The translations under genes and the position numbers were made by a program. Below the pieces are notes generated by a model. It saw only the letters and a program-made list of their open reading frames with translations, had not been told where the DNA came from and made no database searches. Source: Ciona savignyi (Eukaryota > Chordata > Ascidiacea > Phlebobranchia > Cionidae). Taken from it: a stretch of 64,000 bases of DNA. This document shows positions 1-14,785 of the stretch, piece after piece. Each line of letters begins with the position of its first letter. Position 1 is the first letter of the stretch. Where the stretch lies: positions 3,973,452 to 4,037,451 of the forward strand of contig CH003412.1 in the NCBI GenBank assembly GCA_000149265.1. Direction: 5' to 3'.

Positions 1-969
1 CGTTTTCGGGCGTGTGTCAAGCGGGTTGCACAATTCCCGCCGAAAGTCTACTATTACGTCATAATACAAAAAGAGAAAAGTCAACAAGCCTATTGTGACG
101 GTAGTTAAATATTAACCAGAATACGCGTCGCTTAACATTACCACGATAACGCGTGTACGATACGTGCTGCTCGATTTTCGATAAAACAAATTAGAACGGA
201 GAAATATATGCACATTAAAAATAGCGTTTAAGAGGTTAAAATCCCACAATTAATAAACATGCTAGGAGTAATAATATTATTGAATCCTAAGTGTGCTGGG
301 TGTAGTTTAAAAATGACGAATTAATAGCTAAAATTCGTCAAAACATGATTACACAAGGTAAAAATACAAATTGGGTAGTGTTTATAGAACACTAAATGAT
401 TCAAATGACTTATTTAATGCGTGTGTTTCATTAAACCTAGAGTGATGTTGGTATACGAAGGTCAAATAATACGTAGCAAAACATAATCTTTCAGCTTAAA
501 TACAAAACATGGTTTATTATCCGATATATATTACCAGAGGTTCACTGACCGACAATTGCATTTAATCAATATATAAGCACATACATTATCTACTTAAACT
601 AATCGTTGCTGCATAGACTGACCGTTGTCGTCGGTAAATTTAATTGGTTTTAAACCGTTCGGGTTCAATTACTAGCGGAATTAATCATGTAAAGTAGGTG
701 TAATGAAATACAACGCTGTGCTTAATGCTCTTTATGAAGACGTATAAAATACCGTTTGCGTGAACAATGGACTATATGCAGCACAAGATCTATCGGAATA
801 TCTTATATCCCAGAACTGCTATTTTTTGGTGGTAAGCCAAAAAAACAAAATTGTGCGCTTAGCGCGAGTTGTTGGTCTTAGACCGAAACCCCTACGTGCA
901 ATGAGGAAATTAATTCACTCGGGGTAGTATCCCTACTAGATGGGTGCTGGCAGGCTATACTGGTTTTAC
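1..969. other. Window-edge stretch without recognisable coding sequence
   Basis: No exon, RNA gene or repeat could be supported here. It should be the first intron of the gene whose first coding exon ends at 970 on the minus strand. Its second exon is not visible before the window edge. Confidence 0.4.
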
Positions 970-1141
970 CTTTCAGTTGCTTAATACGACCATCGGCGGC
1001 TGCGTAGTTATACGCCGAATCCTCAAACACGTGACTCCCACTACGGGGTCGCGTGGGGTTGGTGAAACTTGATCTTCGCGGAGAGGTGGGGGCGCTGTCG
1101 TCATCCCCTGACGACATTCGGACCGAACTGTTCCGCGACAT
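970..1141 (-). CDS. First coding exon of an unidentified gene leaving the window
   Basis: The minus strand opens with ATG at 1141 and reads 57 codons plus one base to a donor (AAAG|GTAAAA) at 970/969. The encoded start is Ser/Arg/Pro-rich with acidic DDD and SPRRSS stretches, typical of a disordered, phosphorylatable N-terminus. The exon is clearly richer in G+C and CpG than the AT-rich surroundings, which favours real coding over a chance frame. Reading past the donor gives only about 30 more codons of unremarkable sequence before a stop. The rest of the gene must lie to the left, beyond a first intron of at least 0.97 kb. The family is not recognised. Confidence 0.55.
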
Positions 1142-4100
1142 TGTTCGTTAAATCCGAAAGAGTAATCCGAAATGCTTAGTGCACAGATAAAATGAGTCCA
1201 CCAGCGTCCAGAAAATCACCAAGCATGAGCATTATACCCAAAAATTCTACTACAACATAACCATAAGTTATACATATACAAAACGTACTTTTTTGTATAA
1301 AAACAGCCTAAACCAAGTGAATTCCTCACAACGATGAGACTGTCCTGTCCGTTAGTTGGGAAAGTGTATAAAGGGCAGGTGTTCTGTGTCCACACAAGAG
1401 GACCGGAGTGGTTATCACAACAAGACTGAATAAACGCTGACCATAATAGAAGAAAACGGCGGGAATCGAAATGAACGCTTAGAGAGATTTCTCGCATTCT
1501 TTAAAATCCGCAATCGTGTGACATAAACAAAAGGTTTCAAGCAAATAGCCGCATTTTACCGTGTTTAAAGTAATTAGAAACCAGTGGTCGTATTATTGCA
1601 CTGTACCAAGCAGATCAATGAAATCAATGAGCGGTTGCACTTCACCGGGATTTATTCGAGTTCGCGCCGCAGTAACTCAGTATGATTTATATTATTTAAA
1701 TTCACTGTCATACTTCAGTTCACTGTCATACTAGTATGGACAGGAAGTTAATAAATGCCAATACATCTAGCGGTTCGAATAGCCTTGATCGTGGTAACTA
1801 AGAACCAAGTTGGAGAAGTGCTACTCAAGCACAAGCTGAGCAGCCATGTTAACTACGTTTAAGCTACACCACTCGCGCCCAAGTACCATTGGCTGGCAAG
1901 CCAACAACTCACTACAACTGCAATATCTATAGTATTGAAAACTACTGCCATAGAAAATTAATTTAAAATGGACGGATAAACAGTGGGTAAATACACTATT
2001 GTATTACTTATCGAAAGCGTATCTTTCAAGCACTTGTGTGCAAAAATAACTGAAAAGTTCTTTGGAAATTAAAATGCTTAACCACACTATATAAACTACA
2101 GATCGCATCTTTTAATAGTTTTGTGAGACATTAATATCAAACTAACAACGCATATGCAGTGTTGTTTGAACTCTATCCTAAAAATACACTGCCAAAACTA
2201 CGACCTTACTGCACTACACGCTTGCTACATCGAAAGCTTTATTCGTAGCAATTCAGGAAATTGATTTTGGTTCACAATCGGTTACTAGTGTACTCTTCTA
2301 GAGCAGCGGTGTTAACTAAAGAATCGATCAGAGATCGACGACTGCGCTCGGGAACGTACACAAGCGCGCAGGGCGGCGGGCACACACGCTCAAAATTAGC
2401 GACAAAGGCTGAGTCGGCGACACCTTGGTCGGACAATAGCTTGAGCACAAAACAAATAAAAGCAGGGGGCATACAGGTGAATTTCTATGTTGTTGCTTAT
2501 ACGTGCTGATTTAACTAACAATGAATGCATTACCCTGCAAACGTTACGCTGTTTGGGTTTGCTTACCCCCGCCCATTGTCCAATACTTGGTATTTATTTC
2601 TACAATAATAAACGCTTAAGCCTGTAGCGAAACCAGGGGTTCTCTTCACCAGTACTGTAAAGGTAGGGCGAAAATGACATTTGGCCATTATTGATCTTTT
2701 CTACCGGACTATAAATAGTTTGCATAGCTGACCAGTCGGCGTATATTGAATCTACAGTTAGATCTACAGAAAAAAACTTCCATTTAGAAAATATGGCCTG
2801 AACGACTACTAACAGTATTTTGTATATACTTTCAGGTTTTCGACTTTAGAACTCAAATATACACGAATCGTCTTTTCTAATTCAAGTTGAATAGAGAGAT
2901 ATAATACCGGCATACGTGACAACCACTGTTCAAACATTAGTTCGGCTTAAACGTTATAAAACGTCAAGCAGTGTGGGATAAACCAACAATTATGTTCAAA
3001 TGCCACGCGCTTTCCGGGGCCTGTCAAACGAACCAGGCGAGTTTTATAGAACACGAGATATGATTGGCTACATCCGAACTTCGATTTTTTCTCGTTTCCT
3101 GTACAGATAATACGACCTCTGTAGTTACCCTGTAAGTCGTTGGGTACTCTTAAGCTAGGGGGCTTGTAAGGGGCTAGAAATTCTGAGTAATCATGCTTTT
3201 TCAACCAAGCTGAGCAAGATTATTTTAATAGGAATTTAAGGACAAGCTAACACATCTTTATTTATTAATACGACCACCTATTTTGTGCCATCGGTAAAGG
3301 GGTGCGCCTTAAAAGGTTTAAGAAACACCGGTCTAAGCTCGTAGTAATAAATGCCTGTCATTTCGCCAAGATTTCGCCAAGATTGAAAATGAGCACTAGG
3401 TTATAATTATTCCAATAAAACGACCGAGAACACGAAGTGAAATCACTGCATATCTATCCCGAAATAACAGACTATGTACACCCGTGATCACTATTGATTA
3501 AGCGGGTATTAATATTAACTATCTGACATTATCTGACTAAATATATTTTCGGCCATTGCCAGGACGTCTAGTAAGCTATATTAATATTATATTTAGTACT
3601 TTTAGAATCATGTTTCCTGACGTAGTGCCGTGCGCGTAACTTGGTTATAATGTAAAATAGAGAACGTACGTGGAGGTTATAACTTTATTCAAGACCACAT
3701 AGCATGACCCCACAAAAAAACGAGCCAACACGCAAAAGGATTGACTTAAATAGGGTACGCAGTTTACCACGTCAATTTCATCGAAGCCTTAGTGCGTGGC
3801 TTAGGTGTTGTATTTCGCGGTCAGTTTTTCGAATTCGGTAAGTGTAAATGGTCGGATTGGAATAAACATATCGCACGCATCCACAATCTTCAACTTAGCA
3901 CGGAAGGTATAATAGATGAGCTGAGGTTGGTTGAGTAAGGAGAAAAATTCGTGACAACACGAACTTGGACGATTTTACTACTTGACTTTTGTACTCCAAG
4001 GCTGTTTCATTGCGCAATAGTAAAATTCAATGCTTATCTTAACAGGTGTGATAATAATCATGTTGGGCCAAGTGGGTGAGGCCAGTCAAATTAAATTAAA

Positions 4101-6680
4101 TAAAAAAACAAACAGTCAGTTATGTAGATATCAAATATGAATAATTAAATACACCAACATGTCAGCGTTTATGCGGTATTTTGACCACTTCTGTCGGGAC
4201 GTGGTAGCTTTGGGAAGAGCTTAAAGCAAAAAATCGAATTATTGATTACATTGCATAATATTTGATGCTTAAATATCACGACCATTTGGAAAGGGGTCGG
4301 TTTGTAAGATAGTAAGTAATTAAAACTAAAAACCTGCCCTTTGTTCGAGCGCTGCAATACATGCTTAACCTAAAAACAAAGGCATTCGCAAAGCAGTCGA
4401 CATGGGATGGAATACAAAAAGGTTGTAATCAACTATGACTGTAACACTTCTAACACTACCTCAAACCCTTAACACCAACAACGGTTTTCCACTTGCGCTT
4501 ATATCTAACTCGAATTCTAAATCTAAAAAGTTTAAATACGAAAACCGCAAAACAAGACGAAAAAATAATTGTTTTATAGCGAAGCACGTATAAAACGGGA
4601 ATCGGGGCATGCCGGTATATGCATTTACAAAACGCTTACTTAGACTTTGATCTTAAAAAAAGTATAATGCTAAGAGGGCACCTGATTAGGACGACTGGAG
4701 TTAATGCACTGAGCGGACGTAGAAACGGCGGTAGCGGTGTTACTGTGTATACAAGGTGTTTACCAGATAGATAATTAATAATGTGTTAATTATTACCAAG
4801 GTTTAGGTAATGAAACGAAGCTTCTGGGTCTCCTTTATGTTTAAGGTTTGCACCCTGCAATCAAGCTATTATTGCTTACGTGTAACCTAAAATGGAATAC
4901 AATTTCCAAACCCCGTTGACCGTTAAATGGGAAGAGTAATAACGCGAAGAGCGTTCCAATTTCAGAACTATGCAAAACAAAGAGACTTTCGGCTTCTGTA
5001 GCATGGCAACAGCAATGTTAACCGGTGGCATGAGCACGAAAAAACAAGCTTAAAATTACTAAAAAAATTTCCAAAGGTTTCAGTACAGAAAACATTTTCT
5101 ATACAAAGAAATGACGTGCGTAGGTTTTAAGATAAACCTTATCATTTTCATATTAAAATCACGCATCTTTCCTCAAACCACTTATTTTTCTTCGGAGGTT
5201 ACAATTATTTGATCGTGTTCCAAATAACAGTACGGTATAACGGTCTCAAAATTACGCACTGAGCTTTATAAAAAAACACATTTCAGCAAAAAGTCGCTTA
5301 CTTATATACTGTTCATGAACCTATTAGATTTTAATGATTAACTTTCTTAGAAGATAACGGTAAGGTGACGAGGTCAGAGATTATATAAACCGAAGCACAC
5401 AAACTATTAAATCGTGCGTGGGAACTTCTCTATTATTTTATCAGCTCTACAATAATTCTACGAAAGTTCCGCCTTATGGGCATTTTACAAAATAAAAGCT
5501 TAAAAAACAGGTCCATTTTTTAAGGACTAAGAGGTTACCAGACACGAGACATACGTAACCCATCAACGACTGTGACTTAGGTTTACGTCGAGTAATTGAA
5601 CACTACTGACATCTAACGGTTAGCACAATTAAATCCGACGATTGAATTTTAGAAACAAAACTATTTTGTCCGTAAGCATAATAAAACATGAATACAGTGG
5701 ATTTATCTTTACAAGTATGCTTAATTATCAGGCATATAATTGTAGACGTTTGGACATCACAACTAGATTTATTTACGTTTATGGTTTAACCACTGTTGAC
5801 GTTTTTCCGTATTTTCGTATTTTATTATTGTCAAATCAAAATATACATGCCTTTCTATATTGTAATACATTGAAAAAGTACTGAATGCTGAAGTGATATA
5901 AGGGTATTTGAAATTTGTCTTACACACTGTTTTTTACCATGAAATAAACACTGTTTTTACCACGCAAATCATACTTTGCCTTCATAATAACGTAACGATA
6001 TGAACAAGTCAAAAATAATAATATAAATTAACACTTCTGTTTGTTTACTGCAATTCAGTAACAATACATGGTAAATTTGCATGCTGTTACGGTTCGTATC
6101 AACTCGTAATTTGCTTCAACTTCTACACTTTAAGAAAATGCCCTAAACGTATATTCCAAACGTAGTGGCGTATTACAAAGCCTATAATCCCGAAATTACT
6201 TTCTACACGAGTAATAGAGGTTGTAATTGTAATCAAAGTAGATAATGCTAGGTCGTTGAATTAGATGCAGCTTCTATTATAGAGGCCCCTTCTAACGTAC
6301 TAATCCAAGGAACATCAATAATTCAATGAAGAAAGATTCAAAACCCAGCATTAGCCTATTAAGTATTTATGCTCATCCAGACGCGAATAGAAAGTATACG
6401 GCTCTGCAGTTTTCCGTTGTAGGCATACTACTTGAGCTAAGCAGTGCTCAAACAGAACTTAGAACATGCTTTTGACTAAGAGTGCCCTTAAAATATCATT
6501 TACAGTAAATTAACAAACCATCCAAAAATACTTCATACATTAATCTCTTTGTCAATATAACTGCTGTTAAAATCCTACAAAATACATTTCAGATTTTTTA
6601 TTTATTAAGCAATTTTAGTGAAATTTGACCTAAGGCATTGCAATAATAGACTTGCACAAATGAACCAGTATTAAATCCTT
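1142..6680. other. Gene-poor intergenic DNA
   Basis: About 5.5 kb with only short chance reading frames on both strands and no convincing splice-bounded exon. A slightly GC-rich patch at about 2300-2430 is open on both strands but resembles nothing recognisable. A short duplication of TTCACTGTCATACT occurs near 1700-1735. No known repeat family could be named. Confidence 0.5.
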
Positions 6681-9600
6681 TTAACCATCACCTGCAAGCG
6701 CCTTTATTCGAGATCGTTCAAAAAGTCTGGCAGAGCTGTTGTCAAGGTCAGTTTCCTCTTCCTCAAATTCAACATCCACCCATCGTTTGTCAATGAACTC
6801 TTCCATATCGTAACTTTCATCATCTGCGTAATCTGGCGCATTCCGTTGAACTTGCTGTTGCTGACTGTACATCAATTTAAGGAACATTTTTTTAATTTTA
6901 AAATAACTTAGACATACAAAAAAGACTACTAAGATTATTGTATATGTATAAGAAATGGAGATGTTTTGGATTTTTTACTAAATATCATTTAATTCTTATT
7001 GGAACACTCTTAATATTGCAGGCTAAAACAGTCATGTATAGAAAGCATATCTTTACCAACTGACAACCATAATGTGGCAAGATAAATTCACCCGGAATAC
7101 AATACACAAATATTACACATCGTAGGGAATTGTAAAACCTTACATTTGGGTAGCATGTGCAGATGTGACCTCAAATTTTCTGCTTTGTTGCACCTCTCCC
7201 GCCATACTTGGTTGAACCTGGCTTTGCAAATTTTCAGTTATGTTGTTGTTGTTCAGACTGTCACCGGTTGAGTGGCGTTCAAAACCTGGCTCGTTATCCA
7301 AAATTTCAGTGTGAACCTGTAGACATAGAGAGAATTTGGAGCTTGGATTACACTTGAATGACTGGCTGTAATTGCTACAGCACTTTTAGAGTATTTTTAA
7401 AAATTCAGAAGGCAAAATGCCAAATTGCATTGTTAAAATAGAAAAGTATGGTTGTGTTCTAGCAGTTTAAGCTACCAGTTTATTTACTTTATATTAGAAG
7501 AATATTGAAAAATATTTTCAAACAAATAAAGTATTGAACTCATTTTGCCCACCCTAGTATTTCAAACTATCGCCGTCTATGGTTTTACAACTAAGATCTG
7601 TAAATTCAGCAAAATGTCAATATAATTAGACACAATAATAACAAACATTTACCTAAAATTAGAAAGTGTTATTTTTCACAATGATACCTGTGTTTGATCT
7701 TGACCGAGTTGCTGTGAGTTGGAAGAAGTTTGATGAATGATCTTCTTCACCGATCCCCCTTGTACTGATACTTGCTCTGTGATCACTCTTTGCTGCCTTA
7801 CGGTGGTCGTTTGTGTGTGATACTGACGAACAGACGAAGAATCGTTCTCAACTATCTGCTGGTTGGAAACCTGGATCTAATGAAAAATAATAAAGTTCTT
7901 TTAAACAGGAAATCAGTGACAATATACAATACAATTTTTATTTTTGTTTCTTTCGCTACAGCGTTTACCACCAACAATTTGAAAATACATGTCAAATATA
8001 TATACCAAAACAAATATGGCGTTAACTGAAAATCCAACAATTAGGAAAAAAATACTGTGATAATACTACGGAAGTTTTTACTTACAGTTTGGTATGTTGT
8101 GCTGGGTTCTCCTTTCACTACATGATAAGTTGTTTGGATATTTCCTTCCTTATCTAAGATGGTGCTTGACCCCTGATCCTGAATTGTAACCAAAATAGTC
8201 GTAGTTAGACTCTTAAAAATAAATCACAAAAAAATAGTTTTCAACATGCCACCTTCCACCAACATTTAACATTTAGAAGAGATACATATAATGAAACATA
8301 CAGTTATGTAGTGACAATACTACGAGCAATCATTAATGAGTGATACAATTCTTAAAGCGGTATAGATGGAAGAACAATGTTTGTATGCAGCTGTTATTTA
8401 CTACTCTATATAAAAAAGCACCAATTATCACTTACGAGGTGTGACATTTACTTAACAAACAATCTTTTTTGGTATATATTAAATTAAGTCAAATTGTGGA
8501 ACAAGCAACAATACAATATTGTCAAACAATATACCGGGTACTTTATATACTAAAATCACAAATAATGGTAACTATTAGTTATGACAATAAAGAATAGAAA
8601 TTACTAGGGTTTTGCCAGTAAAATGTTGTAAATTAATGGACAATAGAACAAAGAGAATACAAATTTCTTAAACTGGGACAGTCACTAATAAATCTGTACA
8701 CAACAATGACTTTTCTTAATTAATGAGGCAGAAACCATGCATGACATTGCTTGCTGGCCTGTGTGTTCAATGGAAAGGTCAATTGCTGCTTTTATTGCAA
8801 GTTCTCTTGGGAAATTGTGATTTTATTGAATGAAGATGGCTGACCTACTGCATGTGAAATCTTTCAGACGGGTTGTGTTTAAATACAATTACTAACTTTA
8901 CCATGTGGTGGTCTTATTAAAGTACATGTTTTCTTTAAATTTATCATCCAATAGTTTAAAACAAGAAATGTTAAATCGGAAACTGGATGCATTGCAACCT
9001 GAATTATGCCAGAATAACTAATACATTTTCTAAAGCTCATAGGAACAAGAACGTGTTCATAAGAAGTCACAATAGAATGAGTTCAAGGGGGTTCAGTACA
9101 TGGAGTGTGCGTCTATTAGCACTACTTCAAATCGGCAGACGGTTGTACTTCATTGCCGAAAGAGAACAACATTTTCACGTAGCTGTTTACACGTGGCAGT
9201 TACACGATGATCTATATCCAGATACACATTTAGGTTGTTATTCTACAATTCGGAATTTCCCTAAACAAACTTGTTTTATTAAACAAATAATTTGGTAATT
9301 TAACTACAAAATAATACGTTCACAAAAATGGCAACGCAAAGTGGGATTCTCATTGTTGGCAATTCATACAGTTCTAATATAATTTACGATGCTTTTTTTA
9401 ACAGAAAACCATGCAAAAAGCGTTGGCTTGAAGTAGAACATTGCACAAAAACCGAAGAGGTGCTCTGTAAAAAGTATGACTGAATATTTGGAGATTATTG
9501 TTGGAATAATACCGGACATGAAAAATAATTATCGCTACATAATATATTTAAATAGAGTTATTTAATTATAATTTATTGACATAGAGCGAGTTAATTTAAG

Positions 9601-12600
9601 GTGGTTTGTGTTGATGTCATGTTTTTATCTCAGATGGTATAAACGTTCAGGTTACGGTTTATGTGTATGGTATTTAACGTTCCGAAGAAAAATTAAACGC
9701 TGCATTTGTACGGGTGAGATGGTCCGTAACAAGGCAACAGGAGGTCATTAATATTTCACTCTACCAAATGGTTGCGCTTCAATGTGCGTTCCGAACTACC
9801 ATAAACTGTCTCTAGGGCTTTATGTTATGCTAGAAGCGAAGTGTTGCATAGAGGAAACAAAATATAAATACACTGCGCTTTTGAAAACAATTTTGTTGGT
9901 TTTTAAGCATGTGTTAGTCTTCAGTTTTTTGCCTTTACCTTCACATGAATTTATGACAAAGACACAAACTAATATGGTAGAAAAGGTATGAGAATTGATT
10001 ACACTTTGCATAAAATGTATTATGTAGTAAAACATCGTTGTATGCGCTTAAATATTTTAAGTCATTATTTTACTTCCAGCACTGGAATGTAGTACGGTAA
10101 CAGTAACTAAAGGTTGAAATACCTAGATCTAAGACTGAACTCACAAATTTTGTTTTACAACTTTGATAAGATAAGTTTATAAATAATATCTCCATACTTT
10201 TTTTGTTTACCAATAAAATATCTTCTAATCTAAAACCCAAATGGTAAAATAAAGAAAAAAACCTTGTAGCTATTGTGTGGATTATTAAACCGCTTTCGTC
10301 CGTCTAGGGAGCAATTAATTATGCCCGACGACAAAGGGTTATGGGAGGTAAAACGCACATAAATTTTATGATTACACGTTTCTTGGTTTGAATTTTATAC
10401 TTATAAGGTGCCATATGCATACTTAACAAGTATAAGCGAGGTGCTATTGTGTTACATTGGTAATAATGGGAGATATGGTTGGTTTAAAAGTCATAAAAAT
10501 TGGGAGGTTTCTCTTATCTACATTTTCTGGATGCCGATAATTTTACAGCACGAAAATGTTGTTACTTAATATCCCTGAATAAGCAACTTTTATAGAGGTT
10601 TACAACAGAAACTGATAATATTTATTCATGCCTATGGTTACCAGATTGAATTGATTTACTTGTACTTACATGACTGTTTTTCATTTAGATGCAATATACT
10701 TTGTATAATCAACATGTCCTACATATTTAATTAAAAGAACCACTGGCAGAAGAAAATTAAAAGCAGTAAAGGTATACAAGAAAACAAACTGCACTTGTGG
10801 TAGTGGCAATTACAAATAAAAATGTGGTGATGTTATTATTTCGGAGTTTTTATATAAAGATATAATTTGTATAATGCTGGATAGATGATTATGAACGAAT
10901 GAAGGTTTTGGTGCTGGTGTGTAGATGCTTGAAATTTCATGGTCTATAGATAAGTTCAACAATAAGTTTAAAAATGCCAGCCAAGTTAGAGCAGCACTGT
11001 GTGTGTCTGTACATCGATCTTAAAGTTGCATCAATGATAAAGTGAAGTGGGATGTCACGTGATGGGCCTGCATTATTTATAGAATAGAAGATGGAGAAAC
11101 TCAAGAATGCTGCGCTAGATAATACCTATTTGACACTTGACAGTCGGCAAGACGAATATGAATACAACACCTGGGAAATACTGTAGAAAGTAATTATCGT
11201 CGATCAGAATTATGATACATACAATAGTCTCACTTAATGTATAATTCAATTGTTGGAATTGTAATGTATATTTTATTATATTATGTCTAAACAAAAGACA
11301 TTTAACTAGTTAAGTTATTGCCGGTTAATATCAATCAAAAACCTAACGGACAAAATCAAATATTTACTTATACTCCCGAAGATGTAATGGGCTTCCTACA
11401 TACAAACTGTTCCAAACATTCAGTCTTGTTTGACAGAGGTTTTCCAATAATAAAAATGTCCACTTAAGACAAACAGACGATGAAAAATCCATTTGAGAGC
11501 GAAAAATCTATTTCATACCAGAGAAAGTTAATTGCTTTTGATGAAATTACACTCCTTCGGGAAAAACCTGATTGTAAAGAAGAGAAGCAAATATAATGCA
11601 TCAACAAAATAACACTATGCAACTGAGGCTTAAAGTTTGCATTACACAAACCAAGCAAGTAAAAAACATTTATAAAAACATAATTGATGATCTTGGTTCC
11701 ACTTCAGCCTATGTAACCATATGTTTGTACCGCAAACAAAAGGTCACTTCGTCTACACTGCCTTGAGCAATTCTCCAGTTTGAATCTTCCGCTAAGCAAG
11801 CAATCGAAGTTTGTTATTGACCGCATGCAAATAAAACAAGCTTTACAGCGGAAACGTTATTTTATTGGAACTTTCAAAACGTATGACGAGTGTTGCTGAT
11901 GCGATATTAAATTTAATTGGCTAATTGTTGGCATAAAAAATTGTGGAAAAAAATTGGCTAAAAATTGTGGGTAGTATGAGATAGGCCTAATGCTGTTAAG
12001 TACAAATTTTACTACGCACTAGCAACAGTAGAAAAGCTGAACCTAATGGAATGTATATAAATGTAACAATGCATGGAGAAACCAACCAATGCTCCCATGC
12101 CAATACAGGAAGTAATTGGAGTTATATTGACACCTGTTTTCACTTGGGTATACAATAGGAAACTAAACTCACTACATCAGATGATTGAACCTTAATAGCC
12201 AACATTAAATTATTGCTCAAATTAACATAAATGCAATATACTATAGCAACCTGTAGTAGTCTACATTGACAATCATAAAATACTATAAAAGTTTTAGTAT
12301 TTAGAGAAATTTTAACAATATATATATATTTTATATTATATACTGTCAGTATATACTGGTACCAGTACAATTAATATCTATTGCTTGTGGACACAACTTA
12401 ATAGTCATACAAACACTTGATACATAAAATGTACAAAGGAAAGGAAATCAATGCCATATAAACATAGATGATACATGCAACATTTATTTTGAATATATAG
12501 TTGAAATCAAATGTCATTATGAGTTGGTATAAGTAAAGCACCAAGCCGCGAATTTGTAGGTTAGTTCTAAAAAAGCTGATACCCCAATATTGTTTCATTA

Positions 12601-12759
12601 CTTCTAAATGAATAGATGATTTGTAACATTACAAAATGGCATTATTATTGACGCAACACATTGTACAATATGGCAAGCAATGCACCCTTAAAGCACAAGA
12701 ATAATTTTACTCACAAGTTCGGCATTAAACTGCTCCATCTCAACTAAAGAGACGGACAT
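6681..12759 (-). CDS. Five-exon gene, 227-aa hydrophilic protein of unknown function
   Basis: Exons (minus order) are 12759-12715, 8178-8086, 7876-7688, 7316-7144 and 6864-6681. All borders are GT-AG. Phases run 0, 0, 0, 2, and the joined length is exactly 228 codons including the TAA at 6683-6681. The start exon begins MSVSLVEMEQ. The middle is rich in Gln, Ser, Thr and Val with no obvious domain. The tail is strongly acidic (six Glu/Asp in FEEEETDLD) and ends in a basic/neutral SRIKALAGDG. There is no signal peptide or membrane segment, so a nuclear or cytoplasmic, largely disordered protein is likely. Intron 1 is about 4.5 kb and holds no other gene that I can support. The family is not recognised. 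The exon chain is well supported by phase, but the link across the long first intron rests on phase 0 on both sides only. Confidence 0.7.
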
Positions 12760-14536
12760 GTTTATTGGTCACTCCACTAGTTGGTGCAGCAATTTAAAAG
12801 GTTATAGGCTATTCAATTTACTGTGAGGTAAGAGTGTAAAATAAACACTCTACTATTAAAAAATATAAAAATATTTAAAATGCTTAATTAGAATGCTCAA
12901 GAGAAAATATACAGTTACAGTTTAAGGATACTTTTCTTATTGTTGATGGCTTCAGTTGTAATTGTTCTTGAATTATATAATGTGCAGGCAACAGGTATAT
13001 ATGAAACCATATGTTTATTTATTAAATGAACTAAACATACCAGTGTATTACTAGTTGCTACATATATTGCTTTTTGCTTGCACATTATTTACTTCAAATA
13101 TATTGACAAAACAAAGTTGTAGAACATACGTACAACTTTTAACTTTAGGGTTATTATTAAAAAAATGTTCAAACCTGATGCCTTGAGCCGTGAAGTACTC
13201 AACGTGTGAATAAAAACCAAATATCCAAATTCTAAGATTGAATCCACAAAAAATATCCAGGAATTTTGAATTCAAGTGATCTAGTAAAGATAACAGATCC
13301 ATGGGTTTAAAATTAGATAAATAATAGGTGTAATAAAATATGAGCCTCAAGAAAAGTAGCTGTGTGAGACCTCGACTAAAAATAAAATTTATAACAACAT
13401 AAACAGAACCATGCAGGCGGTCCAAGGCTATACACACACATTCTCGATCCTAAACCTAATAAAATAAGCCTAATAAAGCAGTAACATTTTTAAAAATGCC
13501 TGTTTAAGACTGCTATCAAAAAAATCTGTTTAAACTGCTATCAAACCAAATGGAATTGAAAAGGCCGATGGGTTACGGTCGTTTGATGAACTAAGTGACT
13601 AAGTGTGGGACATTCCTAGCTATATACAAACATACAAATTTCTGTACTTTTTTTACAGCCGTATTCATAATCATAAAAGAAAACCTTGCAAAAGGCTGTC
13701 TCTCTCTTATGTTGAGCCAGCTATAAACACCCAACGCTGGCCGCCTAGATAAAACGAGACGTCTATCACGAATGAAAAACAACGCTGCAGACAAAACTAA
13801 ATTAAAAAACGCCCGCGCCCAGACGGCACAACGGTTCTTTAGCGCACTCTGCTGTAAATAAAATCACAATAATCTGTTTTATCAGCGTAAATTAAAAACT
13901 TGAGTAATTTGAGTTTTTATTTTACTCACCAGCTTCACAAAACGTTATAACATACCATTCTAGTCATTACACTGTTATTTTTCACTGTGATGCCCACAAT
14001 CAAGATTTCAATCCTACTAAAGTTTTTTTTTTAATATTTGCTGTTAGTGCAATACAATATTTGCACGAACCATTTGAATGGCAACGTCAGTTAATTTCGT
14101 GGACAAGCGCGCAGAAAATTCATAGTGTTTTGTTTTTGGTTGATTCGGGTTATTGTGTTAAAACAACGTTCGTTTAATTCAGTAAATTTTAAACTTTTTA
14201 AGATTGCGACACATCACAAACCATATTAATTTTCGCGGCCCCTATTACATATGAATGACAATAATGTCATCACAGTGGCAAAACTCGATTTTGTAGCCAA
14301 AATTATAGGCTACATGCGCAACCCCTGATGTTGACGCGCCATTCATATGATGACAGGTTTACATTTCAACAGAGAGTGTCTATGATTTCACGGACATTTA
14401 ATTAACGGTTCGGTGGGATACCATCGCGTTGTATCAGATAAGGCGGGGGGGGGTAATGGGATAAGATGCCCACACAACTTTTCAATTGTCCGAATGAAAA
14501 TGGTAATAACTGGTGAGTGTGAAGCACGTGTTAACA

Positions 14537-14785
14537 GACCGATTAGCTTGTTGGGTTAGTGAGTCGTCTTTCAGTTAAAGCGGTGCATTTTTGAATTTAG
14601 TCGCTAAATAGTCGGTTGCCATTGCGTAAGTCCAATTAGATTGATGGGTTTTACTAGATTGAACAAATATCTTAATCATAAGAAAACACTGCAATAGTTC
14701 TGGTAACCCGACAATGCAAGGTTATCTGACTGTTGTCCTTGTATTAACGCCTTTGCATTTTCTCACTCATTTGATAAGCATATGA
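14537..14785 (+). mobile_element. Degenerate tRNA-derived SINE
   Basis: A diverged copy of the window's common SINE. The head matches 'gattagcttgttgg..ttag' and the later part matches 'taacccgac..aaggttatctgac'. The TATCC tail is lost. Confidence 0.5.

Noticed and set aside
2261-2509. CpG-containing patch open on both strands as a small gene
   Set aside because: No family resemblance, splice signals or promoter elements beyond the composition change.
8987-9298. 103-codon plus-strand open frame inside the first intron of the 227-aa gene
   Set aside because: No splice context, no domain, composition like non-coding DNA; treated as chance.
13051-13437. 128-codon minus-strand open frame
   Set aside because: Residue mix is that of translated AT-rich DNA (Phe, Leu, Tyr, Ile, Asn) without family resemblance or splice support.
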